Assembly (NCBI GenBank): GCA_964610385.1
Contig: CAZSXW010000002.1
Span: 186,001-250,000 of the forward strand
DNA length: 64,000 bases
Origin: CAZBSE01 sp964610385
GTDB taxonomy: Bacteria > Actinomycetota > Humimicrobiia > Humimicrobiales > Humimicrobiaceae
Reading direction: 5' to 3'
Position numbers and translations under genes: made by a program. Positions within the stretch are counted from its first letter, which is position 1. Every line of letters starts with the position of its first letter. Shown piece by piece: positions 44,073 through 53,096 of the stretch. The notes beneath the pieces are model-generated. The model was not told the DNA's origin, searched no databases, and was given only the letters and a program-made list of their open reading frames with translations.

Positions 44073-44483
44073 TTATTTCTTACCGTGATGAAAAAATATA
44101 AATATATATTTCCCTATCTGTATTTTATCACCATTTTTTAATAGTGATTCCTCTACTATCTTTCCATTTAAATAGCTTCCGTTTAAACTGCCTGAATCCT
44201 TTAATTTAAAATCCTGTCCTGTTCTTTTCAATATGGCGTGCTTTCTTGAAACAGTTATATCATCAAGAAATACGTCTGACTTTGGATTCCTTCCTATAGT
44301 GAATTTAGATTTGCTTATAAAGAATTTATCACCCACATTGGGACCCTTTATTACTACCAGTCCACTCTTTTCCAAGGGTACTTTCTTTATATCATCAATT
44401 ATATCACTGGATATTTCTTCTGCTGATTCGATCCTCTTTTCTTTTATTGATTCTGTCTTTTTACTATTTGATTTAGAACTCAT
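44073..44483 (-). CDS. FHA-domain protein (GarA/OdhI-like position)
   Basis: A 136-residue protein. A charged N-terminal tail (about 1-40) is followed by an FHA phosphothreonine-binding domain: FTIGRNPKSDVFLDD, VSRKHAILK and GSLNGSYLNGK hold the conserved Gly-Arg, Ser and Asn. GarA/OdhI control 2-oxoglutarate metabolism through a threonine pair (ETT) in the tail. I do not see that motif here, so the partner may differ. GGGAG lies just before the ATG, and two extended -10 elements lie upstream. Confidence 0.9.
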   Translation of the reverse strand: MSSKSNSKKTESIKEKRIESAEEISSDIIDDIKKVPLEKSGLVVIKGPNVGDKFFISKSKFTIGRNPKSDVFLDDITVSRKHAILKRTGQDFKLKDSGSLNGSYLNGKIVEESLLKNGDKIQIGKYIFIFFHHGKK

Positions 44484-44576
44484 TAAACTCCCATTAAAAT
44501 AATTTAATTTGTGAATTTATCTCCTACAAAATCATACAATTTTATAAAAATGCCTTTTTATTATGTGTTTTTTACT

Positions 44577-44601
44577 ATTATAACATTATACTATTATAAC
44601 A
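44577..44601 (-). promoter_or_regulatory. Tandem extended -10 elements upstream of the FHA gene
   Basis: TGTTATAAT occurs twice on the minus strand (44601-44593 and 44585-44577), 16 bases apart within a direct repeat. Each fits the extended -10 consensus TGnTATAAT; no -35 is evident. Confidence 0.5.
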
Positions 44602-44617
44602 TTTTTTTTAATTAATA

Positions 44618-44695
44618 TGGTCGGGACGAGAGGATTTGAACCTCCGACCCCCAGTACCCCATACTGGTGCGCTAGCCAAACTGCGCCACGTCCCG
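44618..44695 (-). tRNA. tRNA-Pro (anticodon GGG)
   Basis: The minus strand gives a full cloverleaf: a 7-bp acceptor stem CGGGACG/CGTCCCG, a D arm with GTTTGGCTAGC, an anticodon arm CCAGT-ATGGGGT-ACTGG with anticodon GGG, and a T arm with GGTTCAAATCC. The discriminator A and the CCA end are encoded (44621-44618). It lies 46 bases after gpsA and 134 bases before the FHA gene. Confidence 0.95.
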
Positions 44696-44741
44696 TTACA
44701 CATATTTTAAGGTAACAAATATTATTAGTAAAGAAATCAAC

Positions 44742-45776
44742 TTATAAAATATCTTCGACTTCAGCTTTAAACTTTCTAGTCATAAGTTTGTTGACTGATT
44801 CCAAAGGGCTTAAGTCTCTATATATTATTTCATATACAGTCTCCGTTATGGGCACTTCGATACCTAATTTTTTAGAGATATTATAGACAGCTTCGGTAGT
44901 CTTTATTCCTTCCGCGACCATATACATACTGCCCATTATATCCTTTATTTTCTCTCCCCTGGCCAATCTTTCCCCTACACCTCTATTCCTGCTGTGTCTG
45001 CTTATACAGGTTGCTACGAGATCACCCATTCCTGCCGCTCCTGAAAAAGTAATAGGATCTGCCCCTAATTTTATACCAAACTTTGACAGCTCATATAAGC
45101 CTCTGGTTACCAGAGAGGCTTTTGTATTTGCTCCGTATCCCAGACCGTCAGAAATTCCAGCGGCAATTGCAATAATATTTTTTACCGCCCCACCGATTTC
45201 TACCCCGATTACATCACGGTTGGTATAAATCCTTAATTTATCTGTCGACAGCGCTCTCTGGATGTATTTTAAGACCTTGTCGTTAAAAGATGCAGCAACT
45301 GAGACGCTGGGAAGACCCTTTGCGATCTCTGTAGCTATATTAGGACCCGATAATATGCAGATATTTGAGATCAAACTCATAGGCAGGCATTCTTCCATCA
45401 CCTGCGATAATCTGAGATTGCTTTTGGTTTCCAATCCTTTTGCCACGTTTAAAACACATTTTATATATTTACTGTTCTCTTCAAGTTTTTTCTTAAATTT
45501 TTCCAGTATCTCTCTCAATGCATGGGACGGAACAGCAAAAAGCACTATTTCAGGATTATCAAAACCCTGGTTCAAATCTGTAAAAGGTCTGACATTTTTG
45601 GGAATCAATAAATCCTTGGTATATTTTTTATTCTTATTGGTCCTTTTTATCTCCTCACATGTAGACTTGCTTCTCGTCCATAAGTTTATATCGTATCCCT
45701 TTCCTGCAAGGATTACTGCCAGTGTGGTTCCCCAGCTGCCTGCACCTATTATATTTATAATTATTTTCTTCCTCAT
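44742..45776 (-). CDS. gpsA: Glycerol-3-phosphate dehydrogenase [NAD(P)+]
   Basis: A 344-residue enzyme making sn-glycerol-3-phosphate for phospholipids. The N-terminal IIGAGSWGTTLAVILA binds NAD(P), GAVKNIIAIAAGISDGLG carries the catalytic lysine, and SGAAGMGDLVATCISRHSRNR is the substrate motif. It lies 16 bases after der. It works with the acyltransferase encoded at 49077. Confidence 0.96.
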   Translation of the reverse strand: MRKKIIINIIGAGSWGTTLAVILAGKGYDINLWTRSKSTCEEIKRTNKNKKYTKDLLIPKNVRPFTDLNQGFDNPEIVLFAVPSHALREILEKFKKKLEENSKYIKCVLNVAKGLETKSNLRLSQVMEECLPMSLISNICILSGPNIATEIAKGLPSVSVAASFNDKVLKYIQRALSTDKLRIYTNRDVIGVEIGGAVKNIIAIAAGISDGLGYGANTKASLVTRGLYELSKFGIKLGADPITFSGAAGMGDLVATCISRHSRNRGVGERLARGEKIKDIMGSMYMVAEGIKTTEAVYNISKKLGIEVPITETVYEIIYRDLSPLESVNKLMTRKFKAEVEDIL

Positions 45777-45792
45777 ACTTACCTTTTTTTAT

Positions 45793-47130
45793 CTAATATT
45801 TAAATTTAAAAAATAAGGGTGTGCCTTTAAATCCGAATTTTTCTCTTATATTATTTTCAATGTATTTTTTTACATTCACTCTTCTTGCAGCATCGATATT
45901 GGAAAAAATCAGAAAATAAGGAGGTGAATCTTTTAACTGTCTTATAAATTTTATCCTGAACTTTCTGCCGCCGATAAATATACCTTCTTCTTTTTGCTCC
46001 AGTTCCTTAAATAGATTATTCAGTTCACTGTCTTTTACTTTCTTTTTCCTCTCTTCCATCAACTCATCTATCATACCTATAATATTTTCAACCCCTTTTT
46101 TAGTCAACGCACTTACCTTTAAAAAAGGAATATAGCTGGCAAACTTTATCTTTTGATAGAAGACCTTTATAAAATCCCGCATATCGCCTTTGCCGGCTAA
46201 ATCAATTTTATTAAATATTATACATATACTTACACCTTTTTTTATACAGATTTCTATTATTTTTAAGTCCTGTAATGTTGCTTCCAGGCTGCAGTCTACT
46301 ATAATGAGGCAAACATCAGAATTTTCTATTGCTCTGATAGTCCTAAGTTTACTATAGAATTCAAGGTCTTCTTCCCTGACTTTTTTTTTCTTCAAACCGG
46401 CAGTATCAATGAATCTGTAACTCTTATCTCCTATGTTCAAAATAATATCAATGCTGTCCCTGGTAGTACCTTCCACTTCGTCCACTATAGCTCTTTCTTC
46501 ATTGATTATTGAATTGAACAATGTTGATTTACCGACATTAGGCTTCCCAAGTATGCATATTCCGGGGACTTTCTCTTCTTCGTATTCTTTTATATTCAAA
46601 CTATCTTCCTTAAATCTTGAAACTATTTCATCTAAAAGATCCCCTGTATTTCTGCCGTGCAATGCAGATATTTTTATAGGATATCCAAATCCAAATCTAA
46701 GGTAATCTTCAATATAAAATATGCCCTTTTCGTCATCAACTTTATTTCCTGTAAAAATTATCTGTTTATCTGTTTTTCTCAGCACAGCTGCTATTTCTTC
46801 GTCAAGTATTGTTACAGGCTCTCTTAGATCGACTAAAAAAATAATAATATCTGATTCCTCAATTGCTTTTTGGGTCTGTATGAAAACCTGTATATCCATC
46901 CTCTGTTTTGACTTTAAGTCTATTCCTCCCGTGTCCAGAAGATAAAATATCCTGCCGTTCCAATCAGCCCTGTAGTGTTTTCTATCTCTGGTGATCATAG
47001 GTTCGTGATGTACTATTGCTTCAGTTTTACCGCAGATCCTGTTAATCAGAGTAGACTTCCCTACATTTGGTTTTCCGACGACTGCAACTCTGGGTATATT
47101 ATCATTTATATTTTTTCTTTTCGCCTTCAT
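45793..47130 (-). CDS. der: GTPase Der (ribosome assembly)
   Basis: A 445-residue double GTPase acting on the 50S subunit. Two G domains each begin with GKPNVGKST; the first has DTGGID and GNKVD, the second DTAGLKKK and NKIDL. A C-terminal KH-like domain follows (about 360-440). It overlaps the radical-SAM gene by 4 bases (ATGA). Confidence 0.97.
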   Translation of the reverse strand: MKAKRKNINDNIPRVAVVGKPNVGKSTLINRICGKTEAIVHHEPMITRDRKHYRADWNGRIFYLLDTGGIDLKSKQRMDIQVFIQTQKAIEESDIIIFLVDLREPVTILDEEIAAVLRKTDKQIIFTGNKVDDEKGIFYIEDYLRFGFGYPIKISALHGRNTGDLLDEIVSRFKEDSLNIKEYEEEKVPGICILGKPNVGKSTLFNSIINEERAIVDEVEGTTRDSIDIILNIGDKSYRFIDTAGLKKKKVREEDLEFYSKLRTIRAIENSDVCLIIVDCSLEATLQDLKIIEICIKKGVSICIIFNKIDLAGKGDMRDFIKVFYQKIKFASYIPFLKVSALTKKGVENIIGMIDELMEERKKKVKDSELNNLFKELEQKEEGIFIGGRKFRIKFIRQLKDSPPYFLIFSNIDAARRVNVKKYIENNIREKFGFKGTPLFFKFKY

Positions 47131-48227
47131 GATGCTAATTCTTTTATAAAACTGCTGCCTTCTTCGGATATTATTTTTACCCTGCCGTCTATACTTTTCA
47201 GGTCTTCTTTAGAATAATCATCAATAGTAAGATCATCCTCATTAAAAATACTATCAGGTATGATTATTTTTTCATATAAGTTTAGACTTTCTTTTTTCAG
47301 TCCTGAGATTATATCGCGCCCGGTCAAAAGTCCTGATACTTTTATATTCCCTCCAAAGAAATTATTTTTGACTTCCAATACCTTTATGGTTAAACCATAC
47401 CTGTATGTTGTACCGGATAAATTCTTTCTAATAAGTTTTAAGGCATTTTCTATTACTATTTTTCCATATTCAGATGTCACAACCAATATTTTTTTTTTGA
47501 ATATATTATAGTCTATGCTGCCGTACTCGATATGATCCCCTACCTGTTTTAGAAAATCAGTGCTTTTTCCAATACCATTTTTAATCTGACAAAAATCTCC
47601 ATAATGTGTATGATCGGGAAGTCCAGCACCAGCTAAAATATAAAATTCATCAGAAAGATATATTTTCCCACCCGCTTTAAGAGACCTGTATTTTATTTTA
47701 AATTCATTTAAAGTCCTTATAATACATTCGGAATATTTATGGCTGCAGGATTTTAATCTTCTTTCGGTGTTGAATTTAGTAAGCCCCACAGGTACGATTC
47801 CAATCGACCTTATATGATCGTAATCAGTTAATAAAAGATAAAGGGTATCAATCAGATCTTTTCCATCATTTATACCCGGGCATAGGACTATTTGTATGTT
47901 TGTATCTATACCATGCCTGTCAATGACTTTTAAGTTGTCTATTCCCCTTTCACTCTTCTTACTGCCAAAAATCATAGATCTAATATTACTATCCATGCTG
48001 TGTACTGAAACATTCAACGGTTCCAGCTTGTATCTGATTATTTTATTTAGATCATCGTCTGAAATATTGGTAAGTGTCACAAAATTACCGTACATATAGG
48101 CAAGAGTATAATCATCATCTTTTATATATAAAGAAGATCTAAGGCCTTTTGGTAGCTGCTTGATAAAACAAAATATACAATTATTATTGCAGGTCTTTGT
48201 TTCTTTTAATACTTCAAAATTTTTCAA
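47127..48227 (-). CDS. DUF512-type radical-SAM protein lacking the usual N-terminal domain
   Basis: A 366-residue protein starting at TTG 48227 with AAGGA just upstream. CNNNCIFC is the radical-SAM cluster motif, at residues 13-20. The DUF512 hallmarks follow: QLPKGLRSSLYIKDDDYTLAYMYGNFVTLTN, VSVHSMD and the C-terminal DSIFNEDDLTIDD. Family members usually have a PDZ-like domain of about 70 residues before the cysteines; here only 12 residues precede them, and the upstream DNA is the ispH gene. In clostridia the gene commonly neighbours der and gpsA, as here. Its reaction is unknown. Confidence 0.85.
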   Translation of the reverse strand: MKNFEVLKETKTCNNNCIFCFIKQLPKGLRSSLYIKDDDYTLAYMYGNFVTLTNISDDDLNKIIRYKLEPLNVSVHSMDSNIRSMIFGSKKSERGIDNLKVIDRHGIDTNIQIVLCPGINDGKDLIDTLYLLLTDYDHIRSIGIVPVGLTKFNTERRLKSCSHKYSECIIRTLNEFKIKYRSLKAGGKIYLSDEFYILAGAGLPDHTHYGDFCQIKNGIGKSTDFLKQVGDHIEYGSIDYNIFKKKILVVTSEYGKIVIENALKLIRKNLSGTTYRYGLTIKVLEVKNNFFGGNIKVSGLLTGRDIISGLKKESLNLYEKIIIPDSIFNEDDLTIDDYSKEDLKSIDGRVKIISEEGSSFIKELAS

Positions 48228-49062
48228 TTGTCCTTATTGCATCTGTTATATCTTTTTCTGGAGTAGAAGCACCACCGCATATACCTATATTTTTCACATT
48301 TTTAAACCATTCGGACTTTAATTCTCTGAAATTTTCAATATGGTAAGTGGTTGTACCGCATTTTTCCGATATTTCTTTAAGGTGTGCAGTATTGGCACTG
48401 TTTTTCCCGCCCACAACGATCATTATGTCTACTTTTCTTGCCAGCTTTGCGGTAGAATTTTGCCTTTCTTTAGTAGTATTACAGATAGTATTAAATATCA
48501 ATAACTCTTTAGTTTTATCCAGCAGTATATTGGTGATAATTCTTAACTTTTCAATGGTCTGGGTTGTTTGAACTACTACTCCTATTCTTTCTTTGACTGA
48601 AAGGTTTTCAGCATCTTTTTTGTCTTCTACTACGGTATAATCTTTTCCTATTACATGATCTTTTATTCCTGCCACTTCCGGATGGTCCCTGTTCCCGATT
48701 ATCACTACAAAATATTTATTTCTACTCAGCTCCATTGCCCTGTGCTGTGCTTTCTTTACAAAAGGGCATGTAGCATCGATAATACTTATATTTTTATCTT
48801 TTAATTCCTTTAATAATTCGGGAGATAAACCATGAGATCTAATAATAAAAATACTATCGGGTTCTATCTGGTCTATCTTTTTAGCGGAAATCAAGCCTTT
48901 CCTGGCCATATCATTTATTACTCCTGAATTATGAATAATAGAACCAAGAGTAAAAACTTTGACCTTACTGTTCTTATTTTTCTTTAATATATCTTCAGCT
49001 ATGTTCAGAGCTCTTTTTACACCAAAACAATATCCGGAATATTTTGTTTTAGTCACTTTCAA
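48214..49062 (-). CDS. ispH: 4-hydroxy-3-methylbut-2-enyl diphosphate reductase
   Basis: A 282-residue [4Fe-4S] enzyme for the last step of the MEP isoprenoid pathway. Cluster cysteines are in GYCFGVKRA, DATCPFVKKAQ and NTICNTTKERQ; the substrate histidines are in SHGLSPE and GNRDHPEV, and VVGGKNSANT is conserved. The start is TTG 49062 without a clear ribosome site. Its product feeds the prenyl donor used by MiaA and lipid carriers. Confidence 0.96.
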   Translation of the reverse strand: MKVTKTKYSGYCFGVKRALNIAEDILKKNKNSKVKVFTLGSIIHNSGVINDMARKGLISAKKIDQIEPDSIFIIRSHGLSPELLKELKDKNISIIDATCPFVKKAQHRAMELSRNKYFVVIIGNRDHPEVAGIKDHVIGKDYTVVEDKKDAENLSVKERIGVVVQTTQTIEKLRIITNILLDKTKELLIFNTICNTTKERQNSTAKLARKVDIMIVVGGKNSANTAHLKEISEKCGTTTYHIENFRELKSEWFKNVKNIGICGGASTPEKDITDAIRTIEKF

Positions 49063-49076
49063 TGTTTTTAAAATGC

Positions 49077-49724
49077 TTATTTTATTCTATTATATATCCT
49101 TCCAATTTCCTGCATTGTTTTTTCTACTATTATAATGATGGCTTCTTTTTTACCGTATTTTTTCAGTATACTTTTAACATCTATTACTTCTCCGGCAATA
49201 AGTTTTATTTTAGGGAAAAATATTCTCTTATAAGGTTTCTGAACTATTTTATTGGCCCCGCTTATGGCAATAGGAATAATAGACGTTTTACTGTATGCTG
49301 CTATAAATCCCATTCCTTTCTTACCTTTTCTTAGAATACCATCTGTCGATCTCGTGCCTTCCGGAAATAATCCGAGTATATTACCGCCTTTTAATATATC
49401 AAACGATGTTGAAATCGTTCTTCTATCCAATGTTCTTCTGTTTACCGGAAATGCGTTTAAAAAAAATACGAGGGAACCTAAAAATCTATTGTTATAAAGT
49501 TCTTTTTTTGCCATAAAGTATACATATCTGGGAATATACGCTCCTATTATCACCGGGTCGATATAACTTATATGATTTGAACACAATATCAATTTACCTT
49601 TTCTGGGTATCTTGCCCAAGTTTATCCTTTCTACCCGGTATAATAGATTAAAAAGAAACATCAATAACAGTTGTATTAATCTGAATAAAATAGAATAGGC
49701 TTTACCGTGTTTTGTTTTTATCAT
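49077..49724 (-). CDS. plsC: 1-acyl-sn-glycerol-3-phosphate acyltransferase
   Basis: A 215-residue membrane-associated acyltransferase that makes phosphatidate. The catalytic NHISYID (H-x4-D) and LFPEGTRS motifs are present, with an N-terminal hydrophobic helix (about 10-28). It overlaps cmk by 23 bases. The order cmk-plsC-ispH is common in Firmicutes and Actinobacteria. Confidence 0.92.
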   Translation of the reverse strand: MIKTKHGKAYSILFRLIQLLLMFLFNLLYRVERINLGKIPRKGKLILCSNHISYIDPVIIGAYIPRYVYFMAKKELYNNRFLGSLVFFLNAFPVNRRTLDRRTISTSFDILKGGNILGLFPEGTRSTDGILRKGKKGMGFIAAYSKTSIIPIAISGANKIVQKPYKRIFFPKIKLIAGEVIDVKSILKKYGKKEAIIIIVEKTMQEIGRIYNRIK

Positions 49725-50418
49725 TTATTCTCTCAAAATAAAGTTTTTTAATCTTTTTTACTACTTCCATCACTGATAGATTAGACGTATCAATCACGAT
49801 TCCGTTTTCAGGTACAGTAAGGGGGCTGTCTTTCCTGCTGCTGTCTATTTTATCTCTTGTTATGATCTCATCCCTGATTATAATCTTTTCTTGAAACTGG
49901 CCTTTTTCTTTGTTTTGAAGATCTCTCCTTTTTATCCTCTCTTCCAGGTTTGCAGTTAGATATATTTTTAATATTGCTTCAGGACATACTACACTTCCGG
50001 TGTCCCTTCCCTCAAGTACCGAACTACCGTTTTTTATGAGCTCTCTTTGAACCTTGACCAGGTACTTCCTGATACCGGACAATTTAGAGACTATTGAGAC
50101 CGCAGACCCTACTTCCCTGCTCCTTATTTCATCAGTCACATCTTTTCCATTTAATTTTACTTTAGTATATTCTTTTTCATTTACGATATTGCTTTCTAAT
50201 TCAAGATCTGTTTTCCTGGCCACCTCAAGTATGGCTTCCTGGTCGTTGTAATCTATATTATTTTGAAAAGCAAGAAGTGTAAGGGCTCTGTACATTGCCC
50301 CAGTATCGATATACCTGTAATTCAATTCCCTTGCCAGTATTTTTGCTACTGTACTCTTACCGCTTCCTGCAGGACCATCTATGGTTATAATATTTTTAGG
50401 AATATTTTTGATCTCCAT
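49702..50418 (-). CDS. cmk: Cytidylate kinase
   Basis: A 238-residue (d)CMP kinase. P-loop IDGPAGSGKSTVAK, YIDTGAMYRALT, GRDTGSVVCPEA and the lid-region RDEIITRDKIDSSRKDSPL are typical. It lies 38 bases after aroA. Confidence 0.96.
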   Translation of the reverse strand: MEIKNIPKNIITIDGPAGSGKSTVAKILARELNYRYIDTGAMYRALTLLAFQNNIDYNDQEAILEVARKTDLELESNIVNEKEYTKVKLNGKDVTDEIRSREVGSAVSIVSKLSGIRKYLVKVQRELIKNGSSVLEGRDTGSVVCPEAILKIYLTANLEERIKRRDLQNKEKGQFQEKIIIRDEIITRDKIDSSRKDSPLTVPENGIVIDTSNLSVMEVVKKIKKLYFERINDKNKTR

Positions 50419-50456
50419 CTATAGAGTTTTGTATATATCCATTTGACTTTTTACTG

Positions 50457-51752
50457 TCACACTATCAATTTCTTTAAAATATATTTGAAACTCGGAAAGG
50501 AAGTGTCTATACAATCAGAATTAAGAATAGTTACTTTTCCTTCTGACAATAGGGACAATATGGAAAGAGACATAGCGATTCTATGGTCCCTAAAACTTTC
50601 TACTGTACCTTCACCTGCTTTGAAATTGGTACTTCCCCTGACAACTATCCCATCGCTTTTTTCTTCAATATCAACGTTTAATTTTTTAAACTGACTTACT
50701 ATAGATTTAATCCTGTCGCTTTCCTTAAACCTCAATTCTTCCGCTCCATTTATTATCGTTTCACCTTCAGCAGCGGCTGCTGCCACACATAATATTGGTA
50801 TTTCATCAATAATACAGGGTATTTTTTCTTTTACTATTTTTGTTGAGATAAGATTGCTGGAAAAAACCTCTATATCTGCAACAGGCTCTTTGTTAAAAAC
50901 TCTCTTGTTTTTTATATAAATATTACCCCCCATTTTCTTTAATATTTCAAGAAAATAGCTTCTGGTAGGGTTTACTCCAACGTCCTTTATAATTATGTGA
51001 GAATGTTTTAGGACCAGAGCCGCTACTATAAAATAGGCTGCAGAAGATATATCTCCCGGTATATATATCTTTGATGCAGTAAGATCTCTGCCCGGTTTCA
51101 ATTTAACATATTTGCCGCTATAAGAAATATCTGCTCCGAAATACTCAAGCATGCGCTCGGTATGATCCCTTGATACCTGGGGCTGATTTATTTCTGTCGG
51201 ACCTTTAGCATTAAGTGCCGCCAGTAGGATACTGGATTTTACTTGGGCACTTGATACCTTAAAATCAAATTTTTTACCTTTAAGATGAGGATTTCCAAAA
51301 ATCACAATGGGGGCTTTTGTATTGTGTTCTCTCCCATTTATCACCGCACCCATTCTTGACAGCGGTTTTATTACTCTTTCCATGGGCCTGTTGTTTATTG
51401 AATCATCACCACTAAGCACAGACATAAAATCTGTAGCAGCAAGGATTCCACTAATTATCCTGATAGTTGTCCCTGAGTTTCCCACATCCAGTATTTCAGC
51501 AGGTTCCTTGTAGTTCTTGATCCCTCTCCCGAATATTATTAAATTACCCTCTATCCTTTCGACCTTTACTCCTAATTTCCTTAAAATATCAATGGTTTTT
51601 ATACAGTCCTTACAGAATAGAAAATTTTCTATTAAGACATTGTTTTCGACCAGTGATGATATTATAGCGCTTCTATGTGAGATCGATTTATCTCCCGGGA
51701 TCCTTATCTCACCCTTTAAGCTTTTTGTACCATATATATCCATCTTATTCAC
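50457..51752 (-). CDS. aroA: 3-phosphoshikimate 1-carboxyvinyltransferase (EPSP synthase)
   Basis: A 431-residue enzyme of chorismate synthesis. GDKSISHRSAI, GNSGTTIRIISGIL (with the PEP-site LSGDDSINNRPM following), ESDRIK and DHRIAMSL are all present. The start at GTG 51752 overlaps the tyrA end by 8 bases; ATG 51743 is an alternative three codons in. With tyrA it links chorismate supply to tyrosine. Confidence 0.96.
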   Translation of the reverse strand: MNKMDIYGTKSLKGEIRIPGDKSISHRSAIISSLVENNVLIENFLFCKDCIKTIDILRKLGVKVERIEGNLIIFGRGIKNYKEPAEILDVGNSGTTIRIISGILAATDFMSVLSGDDSINNRPMERVIKPLSRMGAVINGREHNTKAPIVIFGNPHLKGKKFDFKVSSAQVKSSILLAALNAKGPTEINQPQVSRDHTERMLEYFGADISYSGKYVKLKPGRDLTASKIYIPGDISSAAYFIVAALVLKHSHIIIKDVGVNPTRSYFLEILKKMGGNIYIKNKRVFNKEPVADIEVFSSNLISTKIVKEKIPCIIDEIPILCVAAAAAEGETIINGAEELRFKESDRIKSIVSQFKKLNVDIEEKSDGIVVRGSTNFKAGEGTVESFRDHRIAMSLSILSLLSEGKVTILNSDCIDTSFPSFKYILKKLIV

Positions 51753-52866
51753 TCAAGACTTTTTTAATACTTGCCTCATAGCCTGATTTTTCAATGGCAC
51801 TCTTGGCAGTTTTTACTGCATCCTCACCCTGTATGAGGACTTTTAGTATTCCCCCACCGCTGAACTCGGTAGAGTGAAAAATCGAGATATCTTCAATATT
51901 TATACCATGGGAGCTTATAGCCATTGTTATTTCACTCAGTACCCCTGCTTTATCGGGTATTGAGACTCTAAGTTCATACAATTTTGATATATCTTTTTCA
52001 ACATATTTTGGCAAATTCATTCTTGCCTTCTGAGCTTTGACGTAGTGTTCATTTATAAATGATGACTTACCCTTTTTTAAATTTTCTTTAAAATTTTCAA
52101 GATACTTCATATAAGAATCTATGGAATCAATCAATTCGTCTTTGTTTTCCAGACTTATATCAAGCCACATTTTAGTATTTGAAGCAGCTATCCTTGTCAT
52201 ATCTCTGAAACCACCGGCGCAGAGTTTAAATAAGTTTTTTAAGTCTTTTTGCTTGTCATCTATCATGTCAACCAGACTTGTCGATAAAACATGCGGCAGG
52301 TGGCTTATTAAGGCCACGTTTATATCATGTTCTTTCGGATTCATAGTGATTACCTTTGCCCCTATTCCGGTAAACAAGGAGTGCAATGTTACCAGCGGCT
52401 CTGATACAGTGGTACCGGTTGGAGTAAGTATATAAAAGGCATTTCTAAACAGTTCAGGTGTAGCGCTCAATATGCCCTCGTTCTCTGAACCGGCCATTGG
52501 GTGACCGCCGATGAAGAAAACATCTTTTGGTAATATTTTACTTGCCTTCTTTACTATTTTTTCCTTGGCGCTTCCTACATCGGTTATTATTACATTCTTT
52601 TTCAGATGGTCCTTTATGTTGTTGATCACTTCTACAATATTGCTTATGGGGGTAGCAATTATTATTAGATCAGCATTTAAAACAGCTTCTTTATAGCTGT
52701 CGGCAAGATTATCGATTATATTTCTGTACTTTGCTATACTCATTGATTCCTTTTCTATATCATAGCCCGTTATAACAAAGTCTTTGTTTAAATTTTTTAA
52801 AGACAGGGCTAAAGACCCGCCTATCAGGCCTAATCCTATGACAGTTATATTTTTTATTTTTTTCAT
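51745..52866 (-). CDS. tyrA: Prephenate dehydrogenase with C-terminal ACT domain
   Basis: A 373-residue enzyme. NAD-binding GLGLIGGSLALSL, the catalytic-region GGHPMAGSENEGI and SHLPHVLSTSLVD are present. A C-terminal ACT domain (about 295-370; YELRVSIPDKAGVLSEITMAISSHGINIEDI) probably gives tyrosine feedback. It is the first gene of the long minus-strand series and follows a good promoter. Confidence 0.95.
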   Translation of the reverse strand: MKKIKNITVIGLGLIGGSLALSLKNLNKDFVITGYDIEKESMSIAKYRNIIDNLADSYKEAVLNADLIIIATPISNIVEVINNIKDHLKKNVIITDVGSAKEKIVKKASKILPKDVFFIGGHPMAGSENEGILSATPELFRNAFYILTPTGTTVSEPLVTLHSLFTGIGAKVITMNPKEHDINVALISHLPHVLSTSLVDMIDDKQKDLKNLFKLCAGGFRDMTRIAASNTKMWLDISLENKDELIDSIDSYMKYLENFKENLKKGKSSFINEHYVKAQKARMNLPKYVEKDISKLYELRVSIPDKAGVLSEITMAISSHGINIEDISIFHSTEFSGGGILKVLIQGEDAVKTAKSAIEKSGYEASIKKVLSE

Positions 52867-52921
52867 TTCAACATTTAAATAATATTATTGTTCTAAAAAT
52901 TCTATTAAAACATATTTTATA

Positions 52922-52950
52922 ACTATATAAAATTTATCATTTTTTGTGAA
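52922..52950 (-). promoter_or_regulatory. Promoter of the tyrA-aroA-cmk operon
   Basis: On the minus strand TTCACA (52950-52945), a 17-base spacer and TATAGT (52927-52922), about 56 bases before the tyrA ATG. Confidence 0.6.
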
Positions 52951-53061
52951 CACTAATTTATCAGAAATATAAAAATATTTTACTACAGTTTTAATAATTT
53001 TATTATCGTTAAAAAAAATCCAAAAAATATCAAGATTTTCTGATGTTTTGATCCAAATCTA

Positions 53062-53090
53062 TTGACAACATTTTTTATTTTTGATATCTT
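53062..53090 (+). promoter_or_regulatory. Promoter of the RNA candidate at 53097
   Basis: A perfect -35 TTGACA (53062-53067), a 17-base spacer and TATCTT (53085-53090). No plus-strand protein gene lies within several kilobases downstream. Confidence 0.65.
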
Positions 53091-53096
53091 TTTATC

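Noticed and set aside
45262..45816. Plus-strand 184-codon open frame opposite gpsA
   Set aside because: It lies antisense to conserved gpsA motifs and has no recognisable domain or start signal.
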